64,000 bases of DNA from Trifolium pratense (Eukaryota > Streptophyta > Magnoliopsida > Fabales > Fabaceae). A program made the position numbers and the translations under genes. Where the stretch lies: positions 44,615,362 through 44,679,361 of the forward strand of contig NC_060061.1 in NCBI RefSeq assembly GCF_020283565.1. Direction: 5' to 3'. The notes beneath the pieces were generated by a model. That model ran no database searches and was not told where the DNA came from. It worked only from the letters and a program-made list of their open reading frames with translations. Positions 44,770 to 57,527 of the stretch are shown here, piece after piece. Position 1 is the stretch's first letter; each line of letters starts with the position of its first letter.

Positions 44770-45934
44770 GTATTCTGGCCATGGGACAAGATTACATGAC
44801 TTGAAATGGTGTGGTGTAAGCAAATACTCAACATTACTTGATTATATCATTCTTTTTGGTGAGAAAAAGATAGTATGAAAGAATCAAGAACAATCTAAGT
44901 GAGGCTAATGTGCTATTAGCATGATTGGACATGTGGAATCAAAGCAAGATTAAGGTATATTCTAAAATTACATATACTATAGTAGTAGAAATTAATTTCT
45001 TAATCTGTCATCTGTGTTTTTTGTTGTGAAGAAAAAAAAGCATTTTTAGTGTATTTCTAATATTATTACGATAAATCTTGTCATCGGTCTTATAATGTTT
45101 TTTTTTTAAGTTGTAATGTTTGTTTGTGGATGACTTATATCTTCTTGTAAACAAAGTACAAGACAAGCTGCCGTTATATGGGAAGTTTTAATATAAGAGA
45201 ATTTGTTTAAACAAGTCTTTGGTAAACTAGAATGAGAAAGATTCAATATAATTGAAAATTGGCTTAATTATACTTTTAGTCCTTATCTTTATTTTAAGTT
45301 TCAAGTTGGTCCCTTATCTTTTAAAAGTTTCAAGTTCGTCCCTTATCTTTTCTGCAAATTTCATGTTACCATGTTGGTCCCTCTCGTCAAATTTTACACT
45401 ATTACCGTTACTTTGGACACGTGTCATGCCGTCACTGGAAGACCATACCACACCACACACCATACTTGGCCTGCACACTATACCACCACTCGTCCAGCAC
45501 GTCGGCGCCGAAACAGTAGACCTGAAAAACACGACCACGAACGACCAGCTACAAAACGCCAGGAGAAACGGCGGTCGGAGCCGTGCGGATGACCAAGCCA
45601 TCGTCGCACTGCTCAAAAAAGAAGCTACATCTGAGTGTTTAAAATTTGGATTTTGAGGGAACAAGAAGGAGGAGGCGTGAAGGAACCTAGAGAGAGGTCA
45701 GAGAAAAAGATTTTTGCAAACGTGGTTTCTGATATTAGTAAATAATTTGTTAATTGGTCTGTTAGTGAGACTTAATTTCTTCCCTTTTGTCTCTCTCGTT
45801 CCTGATTATTTAATTCCTTTCATTTTTCTTTCAGGTTCTTAAAGGTCCTCTCACATTCTCCTCTTTGCTTTCATGTGTTTGTATAATCTGATTCATTTGT
45901 GTGTTGTTATTTTTTATAGATGCTTCGAGAGCAG
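44770..45934. other. No confirmed gene; TE-end-like region
   Basis: 44770-45250 shows nothing I can name. 45260-45400 has repeats of the type TTTTAGTCCTTATCTTT and AAGTTTCAAGTTGGTCCCTTATC, typical of transposon or pseudogene debris in legume genomes. The overlapping ORFs around 45252-45664 on both strands have no domain and start in this repeat. Confidence 0.45.
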
Positions 45935-45942
45935 TGTATATG

Positions 45943-46028
45943 TTATGACCAATATTTAGAGTGGCTAGGGTTCGAACCCCAGTCTATATATAAAATACGA
46001 TTTTTTTATCAGCTGAGCTAAACTCACA
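45943..46028 (-). mobile_element. SINE-like, tRNA-derived fragment
   Basis: On the minus strand GTGAGTTTAGCTCAGCTGATAA (A box) is followed by GGGGTTCGAACCC (B box) at near tRNA spacing. It looks like a SINE head of a family other than the 49836 one. The limits are approximate. Confidence 0.6.
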
Positions 46029-46183
46029 TAAACAATATCAAATTAAAGTTAATGATACTTTTTGTATAAAAAAAGCTAATCATCATACTTTATGCATTAC
46101 AATATAATTATAAATTCAACCCAAATTACATTTTATTCCTAAAAAAGAAATTCCACACGACATGCACACATTGCATATTTTCT

Positions 46184-46189
46184 TTTATT
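46184..46189 (-). terminator. Poly(A) signal of the terpene synthase gene
   Basis: AATAAA on the minus strand, about 150 nt after the stop codon and in AT-rich sequence. The position is reasonable for a plant gene. Confidence 0.55.
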
Positions 46190-46338
46190 CAAACAAGAAA
46201 TATAAAGCACATAAACACTAATTTATGTTTAAATTTTGGCAAATGCTACGGTTTGGAGCTTTAAGAAAATCATGGTGTGAATACGATTTTATCAAATTCG
46301 CCATAAATTCAAGCATTAATTCATTAGAACTTTGATGC

Positions 46339-49300
46339 TCATAATGGAACCGGATCAATAAGCACTGCTTTAATAGATGTCTTCATTAGTCCTTTAGAAT
46401 TCGTGTAGCCATCTTCATCTTTGTAAATCACATCCATAAAACGTGAAAGATTCAGAGCACGGGTGAGAAAAGGCATTGGAACTTTAGTTGGCCTAAGACA
46501 TTCTTCATTTATATCTTTCCAAGCAATTGCACTTCTCTTTTGGCATTCTAGAATAGCAGCTTCCCTTGAGATACCGTATTGCTTCATATAGCAATCCAAC
46601 AATGAGCATACATGTCCTCTTTTTTGTTCAAACTGTACAACAAGAAATAATTCATGCAACTATATTTATATCGAGTAAAATAAAATAAATAGTATTTTTG
46701 GAAAAATTAAGGTTTCAAATTGTGATCCGCATTCGCAATTGTGCCTGCAATATTGTTGATTTTGTAGTCTCTACAACCGCACAATCGAAATGTAATTGCA
46801 TTAACAACTCATTAGACGATTTCAGACATGTTTGTTTAAATCTTCTTGCCAAAAGTTAAAATTTCACAACCCATAATAATACTAAACTCTGGCTTTTATT
46901 TATTTTTTTGGTAAAGAAAACCATGTGACTCTACTGTGGTAGATAAATAATGTTGTGGCACCATGTGCCACTTAATATAGGGTCCGTTTGTTTCAGCTTT
47001 ACAAAAATTGATATTTTCTTTGTATTTTTTAAAATAGATTTTATTAAATTGTTTTTCAAAATTTTTGAAGTTTTTATATATTTATTTTTCTAAATTTAAA
47101 CACTAATTTTGACATCATATAACAAAAACATACATTATTGAAGATCGAAACATAGTAAAAATCACAATCGCAACATTTGTAGTTACAAATTGCATCTGCT
47201 ACCACATGACCGCTTTTTAAAATCGTAGGAATAATTATCGGTTTTTCTATCATGTGCAAATTTGTTCATGTTACGAAATTTAAAATTTTATTTTAAATTT
47301 GTATTGGAACTTATGCATTTTATATTAAATGTGCAACTTTTTAACGAATTATTATTGTTTTTCAATAAAAAATGACTATTTTTAGTTGGTTTAACATGTG
47401 CAATATTACACATTAGACAAAATACCTCGCTGGAGACAATTTCATCCATTAATCTGCAAAGATTAGCTGCGGCATTAGCAATTTTTGGCTCATTTGTTAT
47501 CCAATTGAAGATGTTCTCTGTGGCTGTTTCTCCCATGCCAATGTAAGAAGTTAATATCAGCAAAGTGTAACAACATGATTTTGTTGCTATGCGCATGTAC
47601 TCTTCTGTTGTTGGTGTATAGTTTTCATTCAGCCATCTGGCCTCAGTTATATATGCTTGGACTGCCTTTTTGACCTGCCATTGTTAGCAACAATGTAATT
47701 AAATTTTGAAAACTTTGTTTAATATTTAAGTTGGTATTCTTTGTGCTGATCTATAGTTTGGTATAATATAAATATTATTTGCCAATAAAAAATATATTTA
47801 AGAGTGTCTGTTTGGTACTTAAAATAAGTGACAAAATAGAATAATTGTAGCCGGGTGGAATGAGTAGCTCAATAACTAATTGAGCTAAGATTTAGGGGTT
47901 AGAACGAAAACAAAAGGAAGTACAAAAAAGAAGGGATAAAATACAACTGCCTGAGCCCCTGACTTTTCATACTTCCAAGTACTGTAATAATTAGAAAAAT
48001 AACAATTCATACTTCTTTTTTGTAGTATCCAAGGGTATAGGTCCTTCCTTCTTTGCTCATTTCTTGCTCTATTTCTTCGTAAACCATCAAGAGAGTTGTA
48101 TAAAGAATTTTCATGTAGTCTGGAAGATCGTCTACCATTCTAATATCCCACCTGAAAATCACTTTCGTTACCATCACAATCACCTTTTTTTTTTAAAAAA
48201 AAAAAAGGAAAAAGAAGCATTTTTAACAAGATGTGTCTAGACAAAGGAGAATAAATATCACATTTTATTAAAATTTACTAAAAATAGTAAGAGTGAAAGC
48301 CAAGGGAAAAATAAGGGTGATGTAAATATATGTTTCCTTCCATGTGAAGTGTTAGTTAACCTTTCAATTGCCTTGGTAAAAAGTTCTAGTTCATCAATCG
48401 TTCCATATGCATCATATGTATCATCAATGACCGATAATAGGTTGATTGTTTTAGTCATGATTTTTCTTGCTTGAGAATATTTGGGCTCAAAAAATGTAGT
48501 CAAAATCCAAAAGCTACATTCAATAATCCTATCTCGTGCATAAGGTAGTTTGTTGGCCAAGTCCAGCTCCTTCCACCATCTTTAAAGATAAAATAAAAAA
48601 TAAAAATTAGCATACAAAGGATTAATCTTTACAGTTTTTCTTTTAATATTTTCTTACTTGCAATACTTACTTGCAAATGTTTCCAAATTCCTTTTGATAT
48701 AGGCTTTGAAGAAAATTGAAATCCAATTTTGCTAAAGTGAGTAGAATTTCATCATGGGATGAATCTTGCTCATAGATTGAAATGTAGCGTCGTGACTCTA
48801 GCCTTGGCAAGTTCTTGTGTAGAGCTTGCCTTAAGCTATATTTGACTTGTGTAGCAAGAAAAGGGCTTAATTCGGTGGCAATGGACTCGAGATGAGTTGA
48901 AGTAAAACTCAATGCTTCTTCCAAAATTTCTTCTCCATGAATCATCATATGTGATGCTTCATACAAGCTTAACATCCCCTCAACATCCGTGATAAGGTTT
49001 TCATTGAAGTTTCTTTGTTCGTCCTTGAATTTGTTGAACACGTCTAGTGTGTTTATAAAAAACAACCATTAGAGTGAATATACAACTTCAAATAAATAAT
49101 AGTAAAAATAACGACGAGATGAAAACATGCCATTCAAAAATATATGTGAATCTTCAAAGAAAAAACTTATTTACGAGGATATGAACAAAGTATAGACTTT
49201 TTTTTAGTGAAAATTGGTTAGGAGAACCTTCAAAAAACGTAAGAACTTTTTCTTATGTAAGCACTATTTTTTTTTCTTACGTAAGAACTTTAATAAATTA

Positions 49301-50109
49301 TTTGTTGTTGTAAGAGGAGAAGTAACCCCGTAACTGCGATCGGGAGGGGACTGAAACTACTTGATGCCAGAACTGGCTCCCGAACCAGATTAAACTAGTA
49401 GTGAAACCAAAAAAATAAAAATAAAGAAATTTAAATAAGTTTGAGGTATGCATAGATATATACTCGGGAAAACATGAAATCCTTGTTGCCTTAACACCCT
49501 AAATAGCACAGCAAGAGAGTAAAGGTTGTCTTCAAGAGTTATTTCTCCATTTTCAACATAGCACTTGTGAATATCTTGCAAAATATCATCAATTTCATGT
49601 TCAAAGTGATAGCTCACACCCAAACGACATATTGAATCAATTAAGTTGACTTTTGCCATTGGTTTATCAGTTTTTGAAACAAGCATCTTTCTCACTTCAT
49701 CTTTTAATGTATCAATTCGTGCGGCAATATTCTTATCAAGTTCCTGCATTCATATTTTGGGAATAACTTAATTAATACAAATATTTTGATTTGAGATATA
49801 TATATCATTCTTCTAGTATATAAAAAGCAGTAACGTAGTCCCCGTGAGCTTATCTCAGTTGGTAGGGACATTGCAATGTATGTGCAGGAATCTGGGATCG
49901 AACCCGGGATACTCCACTTATTCACATTTAAGGTGGATTTTCTAGTCACTAAGCTACTTGACAAAAAAAAAAAAAAGTAACGTACATACCATAGATTCTG
50001 AAGCATATTGAAGGAAATATTCGCCCCAAACGGTAGGGTGATAATCTGCAAGATTTCTTTGCAAGTCAGATTTGGCATCAGGATCGGAGGAGTAAGCTAC
50101 AGCAGCCAT
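46339..50109 (-). CDS. Terpene synthase, TPS-a (sesquiterpene synthase) type, seven exons
   Basis: Exons on the minus strand: 50109-49990, 49743-49464, 49043-48671, 48579-48361, 48151-48013, 47674-47426 and 46632-46339 (120, 280, 373, 219, 139, 249, 294 bp). All introns are GT..AG, phases agree, and the CDS is 1674 nt or 557 aa, normal for TPS-a. The 219/139/249-bp exons are the conserved sizes of plant class III TPS genes. Motifs: R18-N19-X8-W28 (a variant of RRX8W), R273-D-R275, D310DTYD314 (Mg-binding DDxxD) and D454EIVSSEFE462 (NSE/DTE; the second acidic D is E but D, S, E are kept). No plastid transit peptide precedes RNX8W, so the product should be cytosolic and use farnesyl diphosphate. 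Product identity cannot be read. No stop or frameshift is seen, so it is probably functional. Confidence 0.93.
49836..49975 (+). mobile_element. SINE in intron 1 of the terpene synthase gene
   Basis: GTCCCCGTGAGCTTATCTCAGTTGG (A box) leads to GGGATCGAACCCGG (B box), then TTTCTAGTCACTAAGCTACTTGAC and an A tail. The 9-bp duplication AGTAACGTA is exact (49827-49835 and 49976-49984). It is inserted antisense to the gene, with its tail 6 bp from the exon 1 donor site. Same family as 10554-10680 and 52959-53096. Confidence 0.92.
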
Positions 50110-50187
50110 CCTTAGATCTTAAGTATTGAAGTGAATGGATACTTCTCACAATGTAACTCTTTTTGGTTGATGAAAGAAGGCCTAGGT

Positions 50188-50197
50188 GTATATATAG
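50188..50197 (-). promoter_or_regulatory. TATA box of the terpene synthase gene
   Basis: CTATATATAC on the minus strand, about 80 nt upstream of the start codon. This leaves a 5'UTR of roughly 45-50 nt. Confidence 0.65.
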
Positions 50198-50703
50198 TAA
50201 ACATTTTTTTGGCAATAACTTTAATAAAATAAATTTATTAATTTAACAATTTTTTCAAGAGCACGATAATTTCAAGTATATTTTAACAATATCTTTTAAC
50301 AAATTTTTAAATATTTTAATATAAATAAATTTTCTACCATAAAATAATAAACTTAAGTACATAATGAAAATCAATGGATCTTTGCGAATGCACATGTCTC
50401 TAAACTAGTTAAATATCAAATAAAATATTTGATATTTAAGGGAGGGATCCGACTACACTTAACCATTCTGTGTGGTCACATCACACACACAACATTTATT
50501 TCTCAGTAATTTATTTTCTGTCTTTAATTTCATGTCATTTACTATTACCCGCAAAGATACCTTTCAAACACCAAAGCTAATACAAAATCATTCCTAAGCG
50601 AAAGTAGTAATTTTGTCACAATCCGTGTGGAGAACGATAAACTTATCACTTTATTACTTTGTAGCAATTCTGTGCACTTGCAGAACCACCGTCAACTATC
50701 ATT
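50198..50703. other. Terpene synthase upstream region
   Basis: AT-rich with no ORF. This is the proximal promoter of the terpene synthase gene. No specific cis-element is claimed. Confidence 0.5.
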
Positions 50704-50712
50704 GATAAAAAT

Positions 50713-50905
50713 GAGTTTGGGTTCTCTCCATTTATTATCTCTCCATTTATTCTCCATTTGGAGAGAGATAGACACATTAAGAATTAGTGGGACCCAGTAA
50801 AAGTGGGTCCCACTAATTTGTGGACCCCACTAATTTTTCCTTGTGTCTATCTCTCTCTAAATGGAAAATAAAAGGAGAGATAATAAATGGAGGGAACCTG
50901 AACTC
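50713..50905. mobile_element. MULE-type MITE with 9-bp duplication
   Basis: Ends GAGTTTGGGTTCTCTCCATTTATTATCTC and its near-inverse ending GGAACCTGAACTC; the whole 193 bp folds back. GATAAAAAT flanks it (50704-50712 and 50906-50914), a Mutator-length target duplication. Confidence 0.88.
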
Positions 50906-50914
50906 GATAAAAAT

Positions 50915-51517
50915 GTATGATATGAGTGTGCAATTTTTTATTTTTATTTTGAAGTGCAAAATTTTATTAAAAGGCACATGTTAGTAAGGAGTACTAAACT
51001 GGCCTAAAAGGTTACAAAATACTAAGAAACCAAACAAATAGATGAATTGATATCATGGTTTTCAAAATATTCTTAAAGTGATTCGTCGATTAACCTATTT
51101 GCATCCGATTTGTATAACCGGTGAAGGTAAATCAAAACTAAAACTTAGTGTTCACTTTGAAATTTATGTACTGTTTTAATCATCTTCTTCTTATTTAAGT
51201 ATTTAAGTATTTAGAGCAGATCCTCCAACTCAAGTTCTCACATATATACAAACATTACATTCTATATAAAAATAAATAATGTATCACTATATTTACAAAG
51301 ATGTGACACCCCCCTTTCCCGCTCTATCTTCATTGGTGCTCTGACATCCTTCTTTTCCGCTCTATTTTCATTGTTGCTCTGTTTCACTTATTATATATTA
51401 ATTTTAACTATTTCAAAAATATAAATATAACTGTATAAAATTAAATATATTAATTTAAAATTATTTTTAAAGTGTTTTTTAAAAATATATTTTGAAGTGT
51501 TATATAGGTATATATAT
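50915..51517. other. No gene seen
   Basis: AT-rich spacer with no repeat or coding signal that I can name. Confidence 0.5.
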
Positions 51518-51910
51518 GGGTCAGTATTAAATGACACCAACTAGTTTGACATCAAATGTTACACATCTCAATAACGTTTTAACCGATATAAATTTTATAA
51601 AATACACCGTTGGATTGAAAGTTTATATCACATAGATCATTTGCGTAAAATTTCAGACAAATCCAAAATCATTTGATATGCTACTGCGACACACAAAGAA
51701 TAACGATATATAAAAAAAAGACGCAAAAATTTGATGTATCTTAATAACATATCAAATGATTTTGAATTTGTATGAAATTTTACACAAATGATCTATATGA
51801 TACAAACTTTCAATCCAACGGTGGATTTTATAAAATTTATATCGGTTAAAACGTTATTGAGATGTGTAACATTTGATGTCAAACTAGTTTGTATCATTTG
51901 ATCTTGACCC
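51518..51910. mobile_element. Near-perfect hairpin MITE
   Basis: GGGTCAGTATTAAATGACACC... and its inverse ...GATCTTGACCC pair over about 165 bp per arm with few mismatches, leaving a loop of about 60 bp. ATATATAT on both sides may be the duplication but lies in an AT run. No coding. A transcript would form a long dsRNA stem. Confidence 0.85.
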
Positions 51911-52958
51911 ATATATATATATATAATCTAGTCGGCTCGTGAACAAAACGAACCGAACTATATATAGGTCAAATATCAGGTCATTTAGTTAACAAACTTG
52001 ATCTTTAGCATAAGTTCGGCTCATTTGATTCATGAATCAAGTTCAACGAATCAATTGTCAAAGTCTCGAACTTAATTTATTCGAGTTGATTCGATTCATT
52101 GTCAGAACTAGAAGTGAAGACCAATACTCTTCCCTCTAAACTCAAAATCTTAACAACAAAGATATGGCTCAAATTCAACTATTCATGCCCCAGATTTGAT
52201 GGTTTTCGTTTCCCTTCTTTGTAATTTGTGTGGCATCTACGAAGGTTTTCCATTTTCATCCATATTTTAATGACTTCCTCACATGGACGATCTACGAAGG
52301 TTTTCCATTTTCATCCATATTTTAATGACTTCCTCACATGGACGGATCTAGTATTTGTTTTTGGTGTGACCAAAATTTATTAGCATAAAAAGATTTAAAT
52401 GACAATTTTAAATTCAAGTTAAATGTTATTTTAGAATTTCGTAAATAGATTAAGAAATAATAAATATTAAAATGTTATGTTATTTTTACTCTTCATTTTT
52501 ATTAAAAAAAGAAAAAGAAAAATTCATTTAATAGATGTTTTTGGTTTTTACAAGGAAACTAACGGTAAAATATCATGAACTGTACTTTGCTTTTTTAAAA
52601 GATCTAAAATTTTGGGACAAAAATAAAAAAATAAAAAATTAGAGATATAACGAATGTTAAAAGTTTAGTATTCTATTTTATTATCATTTTTTGACATGAT
52701 ATTTATTTCAATATGACTTTTTAAAATAAAAGTAATCAAAATTATGACCCAGAAATCAAATATTGTGTTCTTTTTTTTTCTAGATGAACTTTTTTTTTAA
52801 ACACACCTACAAAATAATCATTCAAAAATACGTTTTCTTAACACTATAGATCAAAATTAACTGCATGATAATTTTTTAGGGATTAAAAAATTAATAAAAA
52901 TTAAGTAAACACTAAATTTAAAATGTTACTATTTTATAGACCAAAAATATATTTAACT
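51911..52958. other. Spacer with a 55-bp tandem duplication
   Basis: No gene. At 52235-52344 the segment ATCTACGAAGGTTTTCCATT...ACATGGACG is duplicated in tandem. The rest is AT-rich. Confidence 0.6.
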
Positions 52959-53096
52959 CTTTTTTGTTTAGTAGTCTAGTTGTTAGAAATTTTACTTTAA
53001 AAATGAATAAGTGCAATGTTTGGGGTTGAAACTCCAGCTCATGAATAATATATGTGTATGCGATGTTTCAACCAACTGAATTAAACTCCCCAGGAC
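52959..53096 (-). mobile_element. SINE, minus strand
   Basis: On the minus strand it begins GTCCTGGGGAGTTTAATTCAGTTGG, has GGAGTTTCAACCCC as B box and ends AAATTTCTAACAACTAGACTACTAAAC with a poly(A). A 15-bp duplication with one mismatch (AAAA(T/C)ATATTTAACT) flanks it at 52944-52958 and 53097-53111. Same family as 10554 and 49836. Confidence 0.82.
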
Positions 53097-53218
53097 AAAA
53101 CATATTTAACTATATATTATATATATTAAAAAAAACTGAAAACTTTGGTCTGTCCCAACGTCCTCACACGTTTTTCTTAATTTTATAGCCATACTTTGCG
53201 TGTTCCCCATATTAGTAG

Positions 53219-54626
53219 TGTTAGATAATAATATTATTAGGGCTTTAAGTATTGGGCTTTATATGTTAGTAGTTTAGTAGTCCATTAGGAATTATTATAA
53301 ATTATTTTGTAATCCTTATTTTGTTAAGTAATGCTATTATAATATTATTGAAACTCTAGCCGTCACTTTGTGTTTCTCTCTGAACTTTAACATGGTATCT
53401 AGAGCAAGGTTCGATCCGCCTTGAACTATTTGTCGCTTCCGCTTTTGAATTCCCAAAAGATTGGGAATATATTTGTTGCCGAAAATCTGATGAGAATGAA
53501 TATATTTGTTCTGTTGAATTTGTGCTGCTGCGTTTTTTGGGTCTCTCTTGATGTGATTTTCCGTTGCGGTTGATTTTAGCGTGTGTTCTGCAAACAAATG
53601 TGAGTGTGTCGATATTGTTCTTTTTGGTGGCCACAAAGTGCTTATGTCTCATAGTTTCGTTGCTTTTTGATTTAGTTGGTGTAGTAGATTTATTGCTTTG
53701 ATTGTGTTTTTTGTTGTTGGACTTGCAACTTTTGTTTTTTTGCAAGTTACATGATAGTAGAAACAAGGGTGATACTGGTATAATACTGTGTGGTGGTTGA
53801 GTTGATTTTATTTTGGTCTTTTGTCCATGTCTTGGTTCTGTTTTTTCTGGACTGATTTTGGATCTTTTGTTTTTGTGGTTCAGTTCCGTTTGATTTGATT
53901 TGGTTCTGACCGAATTGGTTTTGTTTTGTTATGGTTGGTTTTGTTTGGTTCTGTCTGGTGAGTTAAGATAGTACTCACAATCTGTCTGTCTGGTGAGCGA
54001 AAGTTCGCAATCTGAAATTTGAATCCGGTGAGGGAATACTCACAATTTGAAATTTGAATCCGGTGAGGGAATACTCACATTGAATCCGGTGAGGGAATAC
54101 TCACATTGAATCCGGTGAGGGAATACTCACATTGAATCCGGTGAGGGAATACTCACAATTTGAAATTTGAATCCGGTGAGGGAATACTCACATTGAATCC
54201 AGTGAGGGAATACTCACATTGAATCCGGTGAGGGAATACTCACAATTCGAAGTCTGAAGAACTTGAATTTGAAGCTATTAGTTAATTTAGTTTATTTTCG
54301 GGTTGATTTGTAACAAGCTCAAAGCTTAGTACGCTTTAGCTTGAGGGGTAGTATTAGAAATAAAATATTTAGTTAGAGTAGTTTGATTTTCGTTTTTTGT
54401 TTGACAAACTCTCGATGATTATCTGATAACGCATCGTGAGTTTGAGGGGAAGTGTTAGATAATAATATTATTAGGGCTTTAAGTATTGGGCTTTATATGT
54501 TAGTAGTTTAGTAGTCCATTAGGAATTATTATAAATTATTTTGTAATCCTTATTTTGTTAAGTAATGCTATTATAATATTATTGAAACCCTAGCCGTCAC
54601 TTTGTGTTTCTCTCTGAACTTTAACA
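53219..54626 (+). mobile_element. Small non-autonomous LTR retrotransposon (TRIM-like)
   Basis: Two 174-bp LTRs (53219-53392 and 54453-54626; TGTTAGATAATAA...CTTTAACA) differ by one base. TSD AGTAG (53214-53218 and 54627-54631). The primer site TGGTATCTAGAGC begins at 53394, and the purine tract GAGGGGAAG precedes the right LTR. The 1.06-kb interior has no pol. It includes a T-rich stretch, a 27-bp minisatellite (54035-54245) and the Copia-like GCTTGAGGGGTAGTATTAG phrase. Antisense ORFs at 53337-53766 are spurious. Confidence 0.92.
54035..54245 (+). repeat. 27-bp minisatellite in the TRIM-like element
   Basis: TTGAATCCGGTGAGGGAATACTCACA is repeated about eight times, twice spaced by an extra ATTTGAAA. 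Each unit contains the inverted pair GTGAG...CTCAC. Confidence 0.85.
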
Positions 54627-54631
54627 AGTAG

Positions 54632-56043
<1,412 letters not shown>

Positions 56044-56159
56044 AGGTGATATTTATGCAAATAGTAGTTGACTCCAGGTATATATCAATGTGACTATATT
56101 ATTAATTACGAAAAAAATCACTGATTCACATTGGTTTCTTTTGCTAACAATGTATCCTA

Positions 56160-57146
56160 ACATTTCCGGATCAAAGAAGATTGTTTTCTGAATGAGTTTT
56201 GGGTGTTGGCGATGGAGAAATCGAAGATGACAACGACGATGATTTAGAACTTGACATTCCATCAGATTTATTGATTCCAAATTCAGGAGATCCTCTTGCT
56301 TCTATCGTTGAAAACACATATCCCAAACTTTTACAAAACGTGAACGATATAACGTGTTTCCAAAATAGAGCTATATTAGCTCCTAAAAATTCAATAGTCG
56401 ACACAATAAATTATTATATGTTGGATTTAATTCCTAGTGAAGAAAAAACATATTTGAGTTATGATACTTCACTCGCACTTAATGTAGATGGTCGATGTTC
56501 ATACTCTCGAATTTTTGAACACGATTTCTACGTCGGGACTCCCAAATCACAAGTTGAGACTTAAAGTTGGATTTCCTGTTATGCTATTAAGGAATTTGAA
56601 TAAAAAATTAGGATTATTACAAGATTGAGAAAACATGCTCTTGAAGGAAAAATTATTTTAGGAAGTAATATTGGTGATCAGGTTTTTATACCTAGATTTT
56701 CTCTGACACCATCTGACGTAAGAATTCCTATTAAATTTCAACGGAGACAATTTCCTTTAATGATTTCTTTTGTGATGACTATTAATAAGAGTCAGGGACA
56801 ATCTTTAAAGCATGTTGGGATATATCTTATGTCGCCAGTGTTTTCACATGGTCAGCTGTATGTTGTGATTTCAAGAGTTACTTCTAGAGAAGGATTAAAA
56901 ATATTGATCATCGACGATGACAGCGAAGATACGACTAAGACTTCGAATGTGTTCTATAAGAAAGTCTTCCACAATATACCTTCATTTGTATGAATATTTA
57001 TCCAAAATTATTGTTGAACTATCGTTTAATGTTACTAAAAAATTTTCGTATACCTTATATTATTACAATTATCATATCGTAAGTTATAATTACATATCTT
57101 ACGGCTAATTAGACTCGTGCACCGCATGCATGAGTGGATGTTCTAG
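56160..57146 (+). mobile_element. Helitron 3' part with helicase remnant
   Basis: A 5'-truncated Helitron. The PIF1-type helicase C-terminus (56187-56993) is followed 3' by hairpin CTCGTGC...GCATGAG at about 57111-57131 and the terminus CTAG|T (57143-57147), the canonical Helitron 3' end. Confidence 0.8.
56187..56993 (+). pseudogene. Helitron PIF1-like helicase, C-terminal fragment
   Basis: Open stretches 56199-56564 and 56625-56993 give GVGDGEIEDDNDDD, IPSDLL, AILAPKNSIVDTIN and LRLKVGFPVMLLRN in sequence. The conserved C-terminal helicase motif region (MTINKSQGQSLKHVGIYL and LYVVISRVTSREGLKILI) follows. These are typical of the plant Helitron RepHel helicase. An in-frame TGA lies before GVGDG, and a frameshift/stop lies between 56545 and 56640. 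All of Rep and the helicase N-terminus are missing. Non-functional. Confidence 0.85.
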
Positions 57147-57147
57147 T

Positions 57148-57527
57148 TATTAATAATAAGGTTTAAATGCAGTTTTGATCCCCCTATTTTGAATTTTTTG
57201 AAGTTTTGGTACCCCTATTTCAAAAATCAATTTTTCAGTCCCCCTATTTTGGATTTTTTGTACTTTTGGTCCCCCACTTCATTTTGCGTCAATTTTCATG
57301 ATGCGGCAGATGACACATGGAAACTACAATTACACGTGACATTATTATTTATTTTATTTCAATAAATCATATTATTAAAAATTATTTTGATTACAGTAAA
57401 AAAATAATTATTTTGATTAATAAAATATTAAATAAATAAATTAAAAGAAATTAATCCTCAAAATGCCTAATTTTCCTAGAATTCTTCACCATCATAGTTG
57501 TGTTCATCCCCTATTTTTTGATTTTTA
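57148..57527. other. Repetitive spacer
   Basis: Repeats of the type TTTTGATCCCCCTATTTTGAATTTTTTGAAG occur at 57165-57290, resembling ends of legume transposons. No gene. Confidence 0.5.

Noticed and set aside
45252..45664. Overlapping 134-aa (+) and 116-aa (-) ORFs as a gene
   Set aside because: Start inside repetitive TTAGTCCTTATC sequence; no domain, both strands open by chance of composition.
49043..49464. Suspected frameshift between terpene synthase exons 2 and 3
   Set aside because: On recounting codons, exon 2 ends in phase 1 and joins exon 3 in frame; splice sites are canonical.
53337..53766. Antisense ORFs of 99 and 136 aa
   Set aside because: Opposite to the TRIM-like element; low-complexity Lys/Asn/Ser translation of a T-rich stretch.
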